Shown here: positions 26,923 through 35,096 of the stretch, one piece after another
Layout of the letters: every line of letters starts with the position of its first letter
How positions within the stretch are numbered: the stretch's first letter is position 1
Assembly (NCBI GenBank): GCA_025210475.1
Contig: JAOARW010000021.1
Span: forward strand, 62,001 to 126,000
Length of the DNA: 64,000 nt
Direction: 5' to 3'
Source of the DNA: Carboxylicivirga sp.
Lineage (GTDB): Bacteria; Bacteroidota; Bacteroidia; Bacteroidales; Marinilabiliaceae
Notes under the pieces: model-generated
What the model was told of the DNA's origin: nothing
Seen by the model: only the letters and a program-made list of their open reading frames with translations
The model's database searches: none
Position numbers and translations under genes: made by a program

Positions 26923-28974
26923 ATGAAACATAGGGTTTTAAATATATTCTTATTAATAGGAGGCCTTGCTTTTATTGGGTGTGATTCAGATAACTCTAAA
27001 TTAGTTGTAACTGTTGAGTCCCTCCTTAACGAAATGACTGATAAAAGTGATTTGGCACGGATAGACAATAATTACAAAACCTTCCAATCCAGCAGTTACT
27101 CAAGAAAATCTGTTAGCAAGAATGAAGAAGGGTGGTTTCACAATGCTGATGCCTGCCAATTTGTACGAATAGATACCCTGGCTAACGGACGCATTGAGTA
27201 TGTACTTCTGGATTCTGACGGGCCAGGTGCTATTGTTAGAATCTGGCACGCCTGGCATGCGAAGAATTTTTCAATGGGAACCTATCGTTTCTATTTCGAT
27301 CATGCCGAAGCACCTCAGATAGAGGGACGGATTGATGAAATTATTTCAAAGAATCAGTTTGTAGGGAAACCATTCTCGCAAACCACAGCAGCGTTTTTTG
27401 AACATGGAGGATGGTATTCAGGTCATAATTTGTACTTTCCATTGCCTTACGGTAAACATTGTAAAATAACTTACGAAGAAGACATAAAAAAGGTAAAGAA
27501 AAACCGCTTTTTTGATTTAAATGTGACTGATATTCTTTATTATCAGATTAATTATAGAAGCTATGAAGATGGAACAGTTGTGGAAACTTACCAAAAAGGA
27601 GATTGGGAGAATGGTAAATACAAAGATGCCATAGCTGTAAGCAAGGCCAAATTAGAGAATCCACAGTATATAGATGAAAACCTTAAACAACTGACAGAAA
27701 GAACAAAGCTAGAAGCAGGAAAATCCTTGTCAGTTTCTATTGAAGGAACACAAGTGATTAAACAGTTAGCGCTAAAGATAAAGGCTGATAATATGGAGCA
27801 GGCTTTGCGTTCAACTGTTTTGTCATTAGAGTTTGACGGAAAGCAAACAGTTTGGGTTCCAGTTGGTGATTTCTTTGGTACAGGTTATAAAATTTCACCT
27901 TATCAATCGGGTTACAGCCGTGTAATGGATGATGGGGAAATGACTACATGGTTTCCTATGCCATTTGAAAAAATGGTAAAAATTACAGTACATAATTATG
28001 GTGGACAAGAGGTAGTAGTGGAAAAATTGGACATCCAAACATCTGATTGGATATGGGATGATAAAAGTTTGTATTTTCATGCTAATTGGCGTCTGTATAA
28101 CAATATTGGCACAAAAGAGAAACAAGATGTAAATTTTATCTCCATTAAAGGAAAAGGGAAGCATGTTGGCGATGCTTTAACTCTTTATAATAATAGCAAA
28201 TACTGGTGGGGCGAAGGCGATGAGAAGATTTATGTGGATGGCGAAAGGTTTCCATCGCATTTTGGAACAGGAACCGAGGATTATTACGGTTTTGCATGGT
28301 GTAGTGTGGTAAATTTCTCTATGCCTTTTTTGGCACAACCATGTGGTGAAGGTAACCGTAGCCCTGGAATGACTGTAAACAGCCGTTGGCGAATGTTGGA
28401 TGTCATCCCCTTTAATACTTCCTATCATTTCGATATGGAGCTGTGGCATTGGGATGGGGATATTAAAATGGATTATGCCCCAATCGTATTTTGGTATGGC
28501 ACCTACGATTCGAAGACTGAATATACGACCAAGCTTGAAGAGGTTCAAATACCAGTTAGAGTATCAAAACGTTACGAAGCAGAGAATTTTTTAGTAAAAA
28601 AAGTTACAGGTGGCAAAGTTATTAATGAAGCCTTCTTATCACATAATTGGAGTGCTCAGAATCACCTGTTATGGAAAGATTCAAAAGAAGGTGATAAAAT
28701 GGTTGCCTATTTTTATGTTTCAGAGGAGCAAGTTGGTACTTTGAGGATGGTATTTACCAAAGGACCAAATTATGGTGCGGCCGATGTCTATTTGAACGAC
28801 CAATTGGTGTTTGAAAACCTTGATTTTAAAAGCAAAGAACTAGGTTTAAAAGAGTATAAAACCAATAATGTCATTTTACAAAAAGGTCAAAACAGTATGA
28901 AGCTTGTGGCTCGACCTAAAGTAAAACATGCTAGTGGATACAAAATTGGTCTGGATTACCTGTTGATTGAATAG
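26923..28974 (+). CDS. GH172 (DUF2961) glycoside hydrolase, lipoprotein with extra C-terminal domain
   Basis: 683 residues. Lipobox FIGCDSD (Cys about 20). Two jelly-roll halves (about 35-530) carry the DUF2961 hallmarks WWGEGDEKIYVDGE and HFGTGTEDYY. E431 and E452 are 21 residues apart, the same spacing recalled for the two catalytic glutamates of a characterised GH172 enzyme. Residues ~545-683 are an additional beta-rich domain (starting near VSKRYEAENFLVKKVTGG), absent from the second copy at 30854. GH172 members act on alpha-arabinofuranosides or fructofuranosides; the substrate here is open. Confidence 0.87.
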   Translation: MKHRVLNIFLLIGGLAFIGCDSDNSKLVVTVESLLNEMTDKSDLARIDNNYKTFQSSSYSRKSVSKNEEGWFHNADACQFVRIDTLANGRIEYVLLDSDGPGAIVRIWHAWHAKNFSMGTYRFYFDHAEAPQIEGRIDEIISKNQFVGKPFSQTTAAFFEHGGWYSGHNLYFPLPYGKHCKITYEEDIKKVKKNRFFDLNVTDILYYQINYRSYEDGTVVETYQKGDWENGKYKDAIAVSKAKLENPQYIDENLKQLTERTKLEAGKSLSVSIEGTQVIKQLALKIKADNMEQALRSTVLSLEFDGKQTVWVPVGDFFGTGYKISPYQSGYSRVMDDGEMTTWFPMPFEKMVKITVHNYGGQEVVVEKLDIQTSDWIWDDKSLYFHANWRLYNNIGTKEKQDVNFISIKGKGKHVGDALTLYNNSKYWWGEGDEKIYVDGERFPSHFGTGTEDYYGFAWCSVVNFSMPFLAQPCGEGNRSPGMTVNSRWRMLDVIPFNTSYHFDMELWHWDGDIKMDYAPIVFWYGTYDSKTEYTTKLEEVQIPVRVSKRYEAENFLVKKVTGGKVINEAFLSHNWSAQNHLLWKDSKEGDKMVAYFYVSEEQVGTLRMVFTKGPNYGAADVYLNDQLVFENLDFKSKELGLKEYKTNNVILQKGQNSMKLVARPKVKHASGYKIGLDYLLIE

Positions 28975-29779
28975 TGTTTCCAGGCTTATAAAAAATTATT
29001 AAAATTAAGTTTTTAGTATCTCTTAAATGGTATAATAAATAAATTTAAAGTCAAATTCTGGGTCATCAATTCAATCTTATTTTTTTTGATGTACATCCAA
29101 AATAATTCCAGAAAAGGACATTTACTTAACTTCACAGTCAGTATCGGTATAACTAGGTGGGAGCTATTTCTAAATCGATAAAAATACACAAGTTCATTTT
29201 GTTGATTTTGAAGATCCTTAAAAGCTATATCTGTTGAAGTTATATAGCAAAACGAGTTTTCAACTACGTGCTTCAAGTAAAACGACTAAAGTACGACATA
29301 AAGAGGTTTTGAGTGAAATTGATGTTCCAGGGCTCACTACCAGTTTTAACTTTTTATCGAGATTATACATGTATTTCTCAACGTCCATATTACGTAGACA
29401 CAGGTGTTGTGGCAAGAGATAATGTATTTTCTGTGTTTACCCCAGAGACATACCGGTTTATGGAAGATGTATAGAGTGAAATGGATTTATTCCCTTGGAT
29501 CATATCCACATTGGTGGTAATGAAAGTAACAAGGCAGGTTCGCATAATCGCAAAAAAAAACCATGATTTGGAATGATTGAGAATCTCTTTTATGCTATTG
29601 ATATCCCACATTTGTTAACCTCAGTTATGTTTGCGATTAACTTGATAGTTGATAATGATTGTTAGGGGTAATTATGTTTCGATTGTTAAGTTCATAAGCT
29701 CCATATAATCATTATACTTTAGCCGTATTGAATAATGGAACTGAAAATAGTGAGATTGACTTAAAATTTAAAGTTCAAT
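28975..29779. other. 0.8-kb intergenic region holding a decayed GH20 gene
   Basis: There is no intact gene. The middle part is a broken GH20 copy, annotated separately. Bases ~29700-29779 read on the plus strand as a short coding-like stretch (YTLAVLNNGTENSEIDLKF) that runs into the next gene's start. It could be the tail of another lost gene but cannot be identified. Confidence 0.6.
29170..29610 (+). pseudogene. Decayed GH20 beta-N-acetylhexosaminidase remnant
   Basis: Pieces in several frames align in order with the intact GH20 at 23495. KIHKF then VHFVDFEDP at ~29180-29215 match the NKFHWHLTEDQ block. LSEIDVPG at 29309-29332 matches PEIELPG. In another frame YTCISQRPYYVD (from 29364) matches YLSCTRGPFKV, and ETYRFMEDV-stop-SEMDLFP (stop at 29472) matches the FIFLEDVIDEVVELFP segment. 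HIHIGGNES at ~29501-29527 matches FHIGGDE, with Asn in place of the catalytic Asp. KTMIWND near 29560 resembles KKMIGWDE. The distance from the PEI block to the GGDE block is nearly the same as in the intact gene (about 220 bases). At least two frameshifts, stops and an internal deletion make it non-functional. Confidence 0.85.
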
Positions 29780-30784
29780 ATGAGGAGACGAAGTTTTATA
29801 CAATGCACAACTTACTTTCTAGGCGGTTTGTTGGTAGCAGGAAGCTTTGGTTGTAATGCTGAAAATCGAACATCTGTAAAATTTAGTATTTCAAGCGATA
29901 TACATAAAGGAACTGTTCCTGATGCTAACGAGCGTTTGTCGTCGTACTTGCAAAAAGTAGAGACGCTTAACTTGGATTTTATGGTTGATTTGGGCGATTT
30001 TTGCCTCACAAGTAAAGAGAACAAAGAATTTATTGATTTATGGAAGGACTCACCAATTGAGACATATAATGTTCTTGGAAATCATGACATGGATTACGGG
30101 AGTAAAGAAGATTTTATGGCGATGGTAGGTATGGACAAAAGGTTTTATTCCTTTGATAAAGGTGGTATTCATTTCATCATTCTCGACCCGAATAATTTAT
30201 ATATAGAGGGGGAATACCTTCCTTATGGCAATGCCAATTTTTATTGTCCATTCTCGCAAAGAGCTTTTGTTGATCCACAACAGTTAGATTGGTTGAAGGA
30301 GGATTTAAAGCAAACAGACAAACATTGTGTTATATTTTCGCATCAGAGCTTTGAAAATCCCAAGGCCTGTCAAAATCAGAAAGAGGTGAGACGTATTCTG
30401 GAAGAAGCCAATAGAGAAGCTGGTTTTAATAAGGTAATAGCTGCTTTTAGCGGACATAACCATACCGATTATGCAAAAGAAATTAACGGGATACACTATG
30501 TGCAGATAAATAGTATGACGGCTTCTTACGTTGGGCCAAAATATCGATGTACAAGCCGGTATTCTCAGGAGATTAATGAGAAGTATCCTGGTATAATGGA
30601 TTCGTGCCCATATACCGATGCCTTATTTGCGGTTGTTACTATTAAGGATGGCAAACTAATCATCGAAGGCGTTGAAAGTACCTTTGTACAACCCGGGCCG
30701 GAATCAGTGGGCTTAACCGATGGTACCGTGCATGGTTTACCCTTAACACCCAAAATATCAGATAGAGTGATAGACTATAAATAA
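29780..30784 (+). CDS. Metallophosphoesterase with twin-arginine-like signal, copy 1
   Basis: 334 residues. The N-terminus starts MRRRSFIQ, a Tat-like motif, and ends in SFGCN (lipobox Cys about 25). Motifs in order are SSDIHKG, DLGDFC, LGNHDMD, FSHQSFE and FSGHNHTD, a full set of metal ligands. A very similar protein is encoded at 51502 (shared SHQSFENPKACQNQK and the VQPGPES/T...GLTDG C-terminus). Tat export would fit folding with metals in the cytoplasm before secretion. It lies between two GH172 genes, 69 bases upstream of the second. Confidence 0.88.
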   Translation: MRRRSFIQCTTYFLGGLLVAGSFGCNAENRTSVKFSISSDIHKGTVPDANERLSSYLQKVETLNLDFMVDLGDFCLTSKENKEFIDLWKDSPIETYNVLGNHDMDYGSKEDFMAMVGMDKRFYSFDKGGIHFIILDPNNLYIEGEYLPYGNANFYCPFSQRAFVDPQQLDWLKEDLKQTDKHCVIFSHQSFENPKACQNQKEVRRILEEANREAGFNKVIAAFSGHNHTDYAKEINGIHYVQINSMTASYVGPKYRCTSRYSQEINEKYPGIMDSCPYTDALFAVVTIKDGKLIIEGVESTFVQPGPESVGLTDGTVHGLPLTPKISDRVIDYK

Positions 30785-30853
30785 TGCATATCGAACAGTT
30801 GGAAAAAGACTGATTATTAAACGAAAGACCAGGAATTATTAAAATATTATTGA

Positions 30854-32596
30854 ATGAAAAATGTTAATCTACCTTCTGTCTTAATCATTTTGGCTTTTGC
30901 AATGACAAGCTGTGTTCCAGTCACAAAGGATACGGTTGTGAGCGTTGAATCATTGTTACATGAAATGACATCGCGCGAGCAGTTAAGCTATTTTCCAAGG
31001 CAGGCATTTATTACAAAACATGTGAGTAGTTATGATAGAAGCAGTACATCGCCCTCTGAGAAAAACTGGTTTCATAATTGGGACATGAATCAATGGGAAG
31101 CTATTGAGCAAACCCCCAATGGCAAGGAATATGTTTTAATGGATGAAAAATCTCCGGGCGCTATTACGCATTTTTGGATGACCGGAGCAGGTAAAAACAG
31201 GGGACAGGGTACTTTGCGAATTTACATCGATGGAAATGAGAAGCCGGTAATTAAGCAGACAATAAGAAGCTTTGTTGGAGAAAATAAGGAAGTAGGTTAT
31301 CCTTTGAGTTGCTCTGTGTCGCCCGAAACATCGCCCGGACAGCGTGGTCACAACCTGTATTTGCCAATACCTTATGCCAAATCTTGTAAAATTACTTATC
31401 AGTCTGATTACATTATTGATGAGGGGAATCCCTGGGGAACAGGCAGTGAAATTTTATATTATAATATCGATTTTAGGGTATACGATGAGGGAACCGTTAT
31501 TGAGGGTTTTACTGATAAATCAATTAGCCAAAATAGCCCTGTGATTACAGCCACCAATCAGATGTTGTTAAACAACCGGTTTAATGAGGAGAAAGAACTG
31601 AAAGAAGTGGAGGCCTTTCAGCTACAACTGGCACCGGGGAAAGAAGTGTTTATTGCCAAAAAAGATGCAGGAGCTGCTATTGATCAAATTAATATGCGCT
31701 TGCAGGAAGATTTGCCAACTCAAAACCTGAGGTCGGTAATCATCAAATGTAAGTTTGACAATCATCAAACCGTATGGGCGCCCATTGGTGATTTTTTCGG
31801 AGCGGGTTATCGAATTGATCCTTACGAAACAAGGTATAACAAAGTAACTGTTGATGGTAATTTAACATCGAGATGGTTAATGCCTTTTAAAAATTCCTGT
31901 GAAATAAGTCTGGAGAATATTGGCAAAGAAACCATTGATATTAGTGGGGCGCTTTGTTTTACTGACTATAAGTGGAACGGTCAATCGATGCATTTTTACA
32001 CATCATGGCATCAATATACCAAGGAGGAAACAGGTTTTCCTAAAAATTTGGTGACGATGGCAGTAGAAGAGGGAATAAAAGATTTAAACTTTGTCAGTCT
32101 CAAAGGAAAAGGTGTTTATGTAGGTGATGTACTAACCCTTTTCAACGACAACTTACCGCCTGGTAAAACAACCTGGACGAAAGAATATGGAAATTTTCAA
32201 CATTCGTGGTGGGGCGAGGGTGATGAAAAAATATATATCGACGGCGAACAGTTTCCTTCCCATTTTGGTACAGGTACCGAAGATTATTACTGTTATGCCT
32301 GGTGTAAAGAAGAAAAATATTCGCACCCATTTATTGCTCAACCGTCTGGAGAAGGCAACCTGTCGCCCGGATATACTGTTAATACAAGGGTGCGTGGCTT
32401 GGATGTGATGCTTTTTAATACAAGTTTACGCTTTGATATGGAGCTGTGGCACTGGAATAAGGCCAAGGTTAATTATGCCCCAACCACATTCTATTACATG
32501 ATGCCCGGAGGCACAACAAATATCAAACCCGACTATAAAGGGGCCAGGGAGAAAGTGTTGCTTGATTTTGAAAAATTATATCCGACAGTTGAATAG
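30854..32596 (+). CDS. GH172 (DUF2961) glycoside hydrolase, lipoprotein, short form
   Basis: 580 residues. The signal ends MTSCVPV (lipobox Cys about 20). DUF2961 hallmarks are WWGEGDEKIYIDGE and HFGTGTEDYY, with E455 and E476 21 residues apart as in the neighbour at 26923. It lacks that protein's ~130-residue C-terminal domain, and the N-terminal halves differ enough to suggest an old duplication and different linkage or aglycone preference. It follows the MPP gene at 29780 closely, so it is probably in one transcript with it. Confidence 0.87.
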   Translation: MKNVNLPSVLIILAFAMTSCVPVTKDTVVSVESLLHEMTSREQLSYFPRQAFITKHVSSYDRSSTSPSEKNWFHNWDMNQWEAIEQTPNGKEYVLMDEKSPGAITHFWMTGAGKNRGQGTLRIYIDGNEKPVIKQTIRSFVGENKEVGYPLSCSVSPETSPGQRGHNLYLPIPYAKSCKITYQSDYIIDEGNPWGTGSEILYYNIDFRVYDEGTVIEGFTDKSISQNSPVITATNQMLLNNRFNEEKELKEVEAFQLQLAPGKEVFIAKKDAGAAIDQINMRLQEDLPTQNLRSVIIKCKFDNHQTVWAPIGDFFGAGYRIDPYETRYNKVTVDGNLTSRWLMPFKNSCEISLENIGKETIDISGALCFTDYKWNGQSMHFYTSWHQYTKEETGFPKNLVTMAVEEGIKDLNFVSLKGKGVYVGDVLTLFNDNLPPGKTTWTKEYGNFQHSWWGEGDEKIYIDGEQFPSHFGTGTEDYYCYAWCKEEKYSHPFIAQPSGEGNLSPGYTVNTRVRGLDVMLFNTSLRFDMELWHWNKAKVNYAPTTFYYMMPGGTTNIKPDYKGAREKVLLDFEKLYPTVE

Positions 32597-32990
32597 CTTT
32601 ATAAAGCTATTTATTAAGATTAGAATGAGAAATTGTTGTGTTTTCATCTAAATATTAGATTTAAGAGGATTTTGCTATTTCAATTCAAATTGTCGGTAAT
32701 GACGATATAGCTTGTGAAATGGATAGATGAAACGAGACTGTTGTATGTGTTGATAAATTGAAATTAATTTCTTATTAATTACGGTCTATTTAGTAGGTAG
32801 TAAATCAAGGTTTTAACGAATTGTTATTTTTGTTCTTTTAATAAACCAAGATATTGTTTGTATATTCGACTTTCTATAAGGAGATATTATTTTCAGGAGG
32901 ATCGTTGAATAAATAAGCTATTGTCTTAATTAGTCTTTAGCGATTAAATATTTCTATGTTATGCGGGTTGTAGCATGAAAAAAATTAGTT
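32597..32990. other. Intergenic region before the second ECF sigma gene
   Basis: AT-rich with no gene or strong hairpin. It holds a candidate promoter near 32829-32860 for the sigma/anti-sigma pair. Confidence 0.5.
32829..32860 (+). promoter_or_regulatory. Candidate promoter for the second sigma factor gene
   Basis: TTTG (32829-32832), 19 bases, then TATTGTTTG (32852-32860), close to the Bacteroidota -33 TTTG / -7 TAnnTTTG pattern with one extra base in the -7 box. It would give a 5' leader of about 125 bases. Pattern match only. Confidence 0.3.
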
Positions 32991-33581
32991 ATGCAAAAAG
33001 ATCAACAATTACTTAGAGGTTTAAATGAAGGAAGTGAAGATATATTCAATTTTCTTTTTGATCAGTATTATGAAGTACTGTTATCTTTTGCAATGCGCTA
33101 TTTGTTAGATAAAGAAGAGTCAAAGGAAATTGTGCAAGAAGCTTTTGTTAAACTATGGGAAATTCGAAAAGAACTATCATCTGATATAAATATTAAAAGT
33201 TATTTGTATACAATAGTTAAGAATAATTGCTTAAATAGGTTGAAGCATAATGAAATAGTATTAAAGAATAAAAAGGAGATCCTTTGGAAAGAAATGCAAT
33301 ATCGTTATGAAGCTTTGGATCGAGTTCAATATGGAGATATGGAGTTCGAAGAATTAAAATTATTAATTGAGAAAGCCATTGAAAAACTTCCAGAACATTG
33401 TAAACGCGTATTTATATTGAAACGATTTGAAGATTTAAAATACAAGGAAATAGCTAAGCAATTGAATATTTCTGAAAAGACGGTGGAATATCATATGAAT
33501 AAAGCTATAAAATTGATAAAAAAAGATTTATCACCATACTTACCTATACTTTTTCTTGTATCTAGTCTCTTCGAGAAATAA
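32991..33581 (+). CDS. ECF (sigma-70 family) RNA polymerase sigma factor, PUL 2
   Basis: 196 residues. Region 2 (about 20-88, with ESKEIVQEAFVKLWEIRKEL) and region 4 (about 120-178, with LPEHCKRVFILKRFEDLKYKEIA and an HTH in LNISEKTVEYHMNKA; only short landmarks given) are both complete. It is followed by a FecR gene and by a SusC with STN domain, so it should switch on the operon that starts at 35097 when the imported ligand is present. Confidence 0.93.
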   Translation: MQKDQQLLRGLNEGSEDIFNFLFDQYYEVLLSFAMRYLLDKEESKEIVQEAFVKLWEIRKELSSDINIKSYLYTIVKNNCLNRLKHNEIVLKNKKEILWKEMQYRYEALDRVQYGDMEFEELKLLIEKAIEKLPEHCKRVFILKRFEDLKYKEIAKQLNISEKTVEYHMNKAIKLIKKDLSPYLPILFLVSSLFEK

Positions 33582-33676
33582 TAATTTTGTCTTAAATTCA
33601 TAAATGCTTCGTAGGCAACTATTATAATAAAACCAGGTAAAAGTAATCACTGATGACTGGACGAAAATGAATTAAT

Positions 33677-33720
33677 ACCTTATGGATTTTTAATAATTTC
33701 TACGATCCATAGGTTTTGAA
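33677..33720 (+). terminator. Possible terminator after the second sigma gene
   Basis: ACCTTATGGAT pairs with ATCCATAGGT (one bulged T) around a 17-base loop, followed by TTTTG. The stem is moderate and the loop long. Confidence 0.4.
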
Positions 33721-33868
33721 TTGAATAGAACTGTACATTATCTACAAAACATAATTAAAGGAAAGTGTAGTTCATCTAAACTATTAGAAATTCATGGTAT
33801 AAGTATAGGAGTGATTAGCATAATTAGTGTTTAAAAGTGTGCTGGTTAAAGTGCTATAAGTAAGACTT

Positions 33869-33897
33869 TTTGTGAATCTTGAGGTGTTATATTTTTG
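33869..33897 (+). promoter_or_regulatory. Candidate promoter for the second FecR gene
   Basis: TTTG at 33869-33872 and an exact TAnnTTTG match (TATTTTTG) at 33890-33897, with 17 bases between, which is slightly short. It lies about 80 bases before the chosen FecR start. Confidence 0.3.
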
Positions 33898-33976
33898 TTT
33901 TTTTTTAAAAAGATAACATTTTCACTAGGGATGGCCCTTGTCAAGTTGTTATATGTATGTAGCAACACCAAAACAG

Positions 33977-34963
33977 ATGAGTGATAAAATAAAGAGAATC
34001 AACCGTTACTTAACAAACGAGATGTCGTCTGAAGAGAAGGTCGATTTTATCCACCAACTGGATAATGATATAGATCTTAAAGAACTTTTTTTGTCACAAT
34101 ATAATTTGTGGGGGAAGAGTAACGTATATAATGTTCTTAATAAAAGAGAAGTAGAGTTAGATAGGGCTAAAGTATGGAAGTCAATACGCCGTAATAACAG
34201 AGCTCCATATTTAATATTTATACGTTATGCAGCAATTGTTATTGTATCGTTGTTTTTAGGAGCTACAGGAATATATTTGATCAAACCTGATTCAACTACT
34301 TCATATAAACTAAATAACTATAGTTATTCATCTGGACCTAAAAGCATCTCGACTATAACATTGCCTGATGGGACAGAAGTGACTTTAAATGCAAATACTT
34401 CACTTGATTTTAATTTTGGTGAAAGTGGCGAAAGATTAGTTTATATCAATGGAGAAGCTTCCTTTAACGTAATTCATAATGATTTATCAGAATTTATTAT
34501 TGATTGTGGCAACTTGAAAATAATAGATGTTGGTACGGTGTTTAATGTAAAGTCATATAAAAATCAGGATTTTATAGAAACAACTTTACTCGAGGGACAA
34601 GTTGATTTACATTTGGACAATCGAAAAGAAGTCAGCATGAAGCCTGGACAAAAGGCTATTTATACAAAGGAAAACAGAAATATAGAATTGATTCAGGCTG
34701 GGAAACAAGAGATAATTGCCTGGACCAAGAATAAATTTTACTTTAATGATGCATCGCTTGAAGAAGTACTTAATCAAATAGGTTTATGGTACGAAATAGA
34801 AGTCCAGATCAAAGGAAAGGAATTAAAGAAAAAGACCATATATTTTAGTGCATCTCGAAAACAAGATTTGCTTACAACATTAGATATCATTCAATATATT
34901 GCAGGATTTGAATATACTATAGAAACCAATAACGGTGTACCACAAAAGCTACTAATATATTAA
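33977..34963 (+). CDS. FecR-family anti-sigma factor, PUL 2
   Basis: 328 residues from the ATG at 33977 (MSDKIKRINRYL). An in-frame ATG at 33953 and a TTG at 33938 would add 8-13 residues without family resemblance. A transmembrane helix lies at about residues 80-101 (YAAIVIVSLFLGATGIYLI). The periplasmic FecR domain contains TLPDGTEVTLNANTSLDF and NGEASFNVIH. A DUF4974-like C-terminus starts near YFNDASLEEVLNQIGLWYEI. It pairs with the ECF factor encoded at 32991 and with the STN domain of the SusC encoded at 35097. Confidence 0.92.
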   Translation: MSDKIKRINRYLTNEMSSEEKVDFIHQLDNDIDLKELFLSQYNLWGKSNVYNVLNKREVELDRAKVWKSIRRNNRAPYLIFIRYAAIVIVSLFLGATGIYLIKPDSTTSYKLNNYSYSSGPKSISTITLPDGTEVTLNANTSLDFNFGESGERLVYINGEASFNVIHNDLSEFIIDCGNLKIIDVGTVFNVKSYKNQDFIETTLLEGQVDLHLDNRKEVSMKPGQKAIYTKENRNIELIQAGKQEIIAWTKNKFYFNDASLEEVLNQIGLWYEIEVQIKGKELKKKTIYFSASRKQDLLTTLDIIQYIAGFEYTIETNNGVPQKLLIY

Positions 34964-35005
34964 CAAACATTATACTGCCTATGAAGCAATGATGGAATGA
35001 AAAAA

Positions 35006-35027
35006 AGAGCTGGTTGCAGCCAGCTCT
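35006..35027 (+). promoter_or_regulatory. Hairpin in the region upstream of the second SusC
   Basis: A perfect 8-bp stem AGAGCTGG/CCAGCTCT around TTGCAG, 43 bases after the FecR stop and 69 bases before the SusC ATG. No T-run follows (AGTACAATGC), so it is not a canonical terminator. A hairpin of different sequence lies at a comparable place before the first SusC (6244-6276), which suggests a conserved mode of control. Confidence 0.55.
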
Positions 35028-35096
35028 AGTACAATGCAATTACAAACTGAAGCTTGTTAGCAACAGTTAAATAACATTTTAAAACACAACAAATTT

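Larger units (their letters stand above)
33582..33976. other. Gap between sigma and anti-sigma genes with hairpin and candidate promoter
   Basis: Unlike PUL 1, where the two genes are 66 bases apart, the second sigma and FecR genes are almost 400 bases apart. The gap contains no gene, a terminator-like hairpin (33677-33717) and a possible promoter (33869-33897), suggesting separate expression of the anti-sigma. Confidence 0.5.

Noticed and set aside
29013..29276. Minus-strand frame of 87 codons in the 28975-29779 gap
   Set aside because: It has no signal, domain or RBS-like context, partly overlaps the GH20 remnant, and is low in complexity.
29234..29422. Plus-strand frame of 62 codons that could be a small gene
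   Set aside because: Its sequence is part of the decayed GH20 copy (LSEIDVPG block) and it ends at a frameshift.
29390..29611. Minus-strand frame of 73 codons opposite the GH20 remnant
   Set aside because: It is a shadow of the pseudogene on the other strand, with no motifs.
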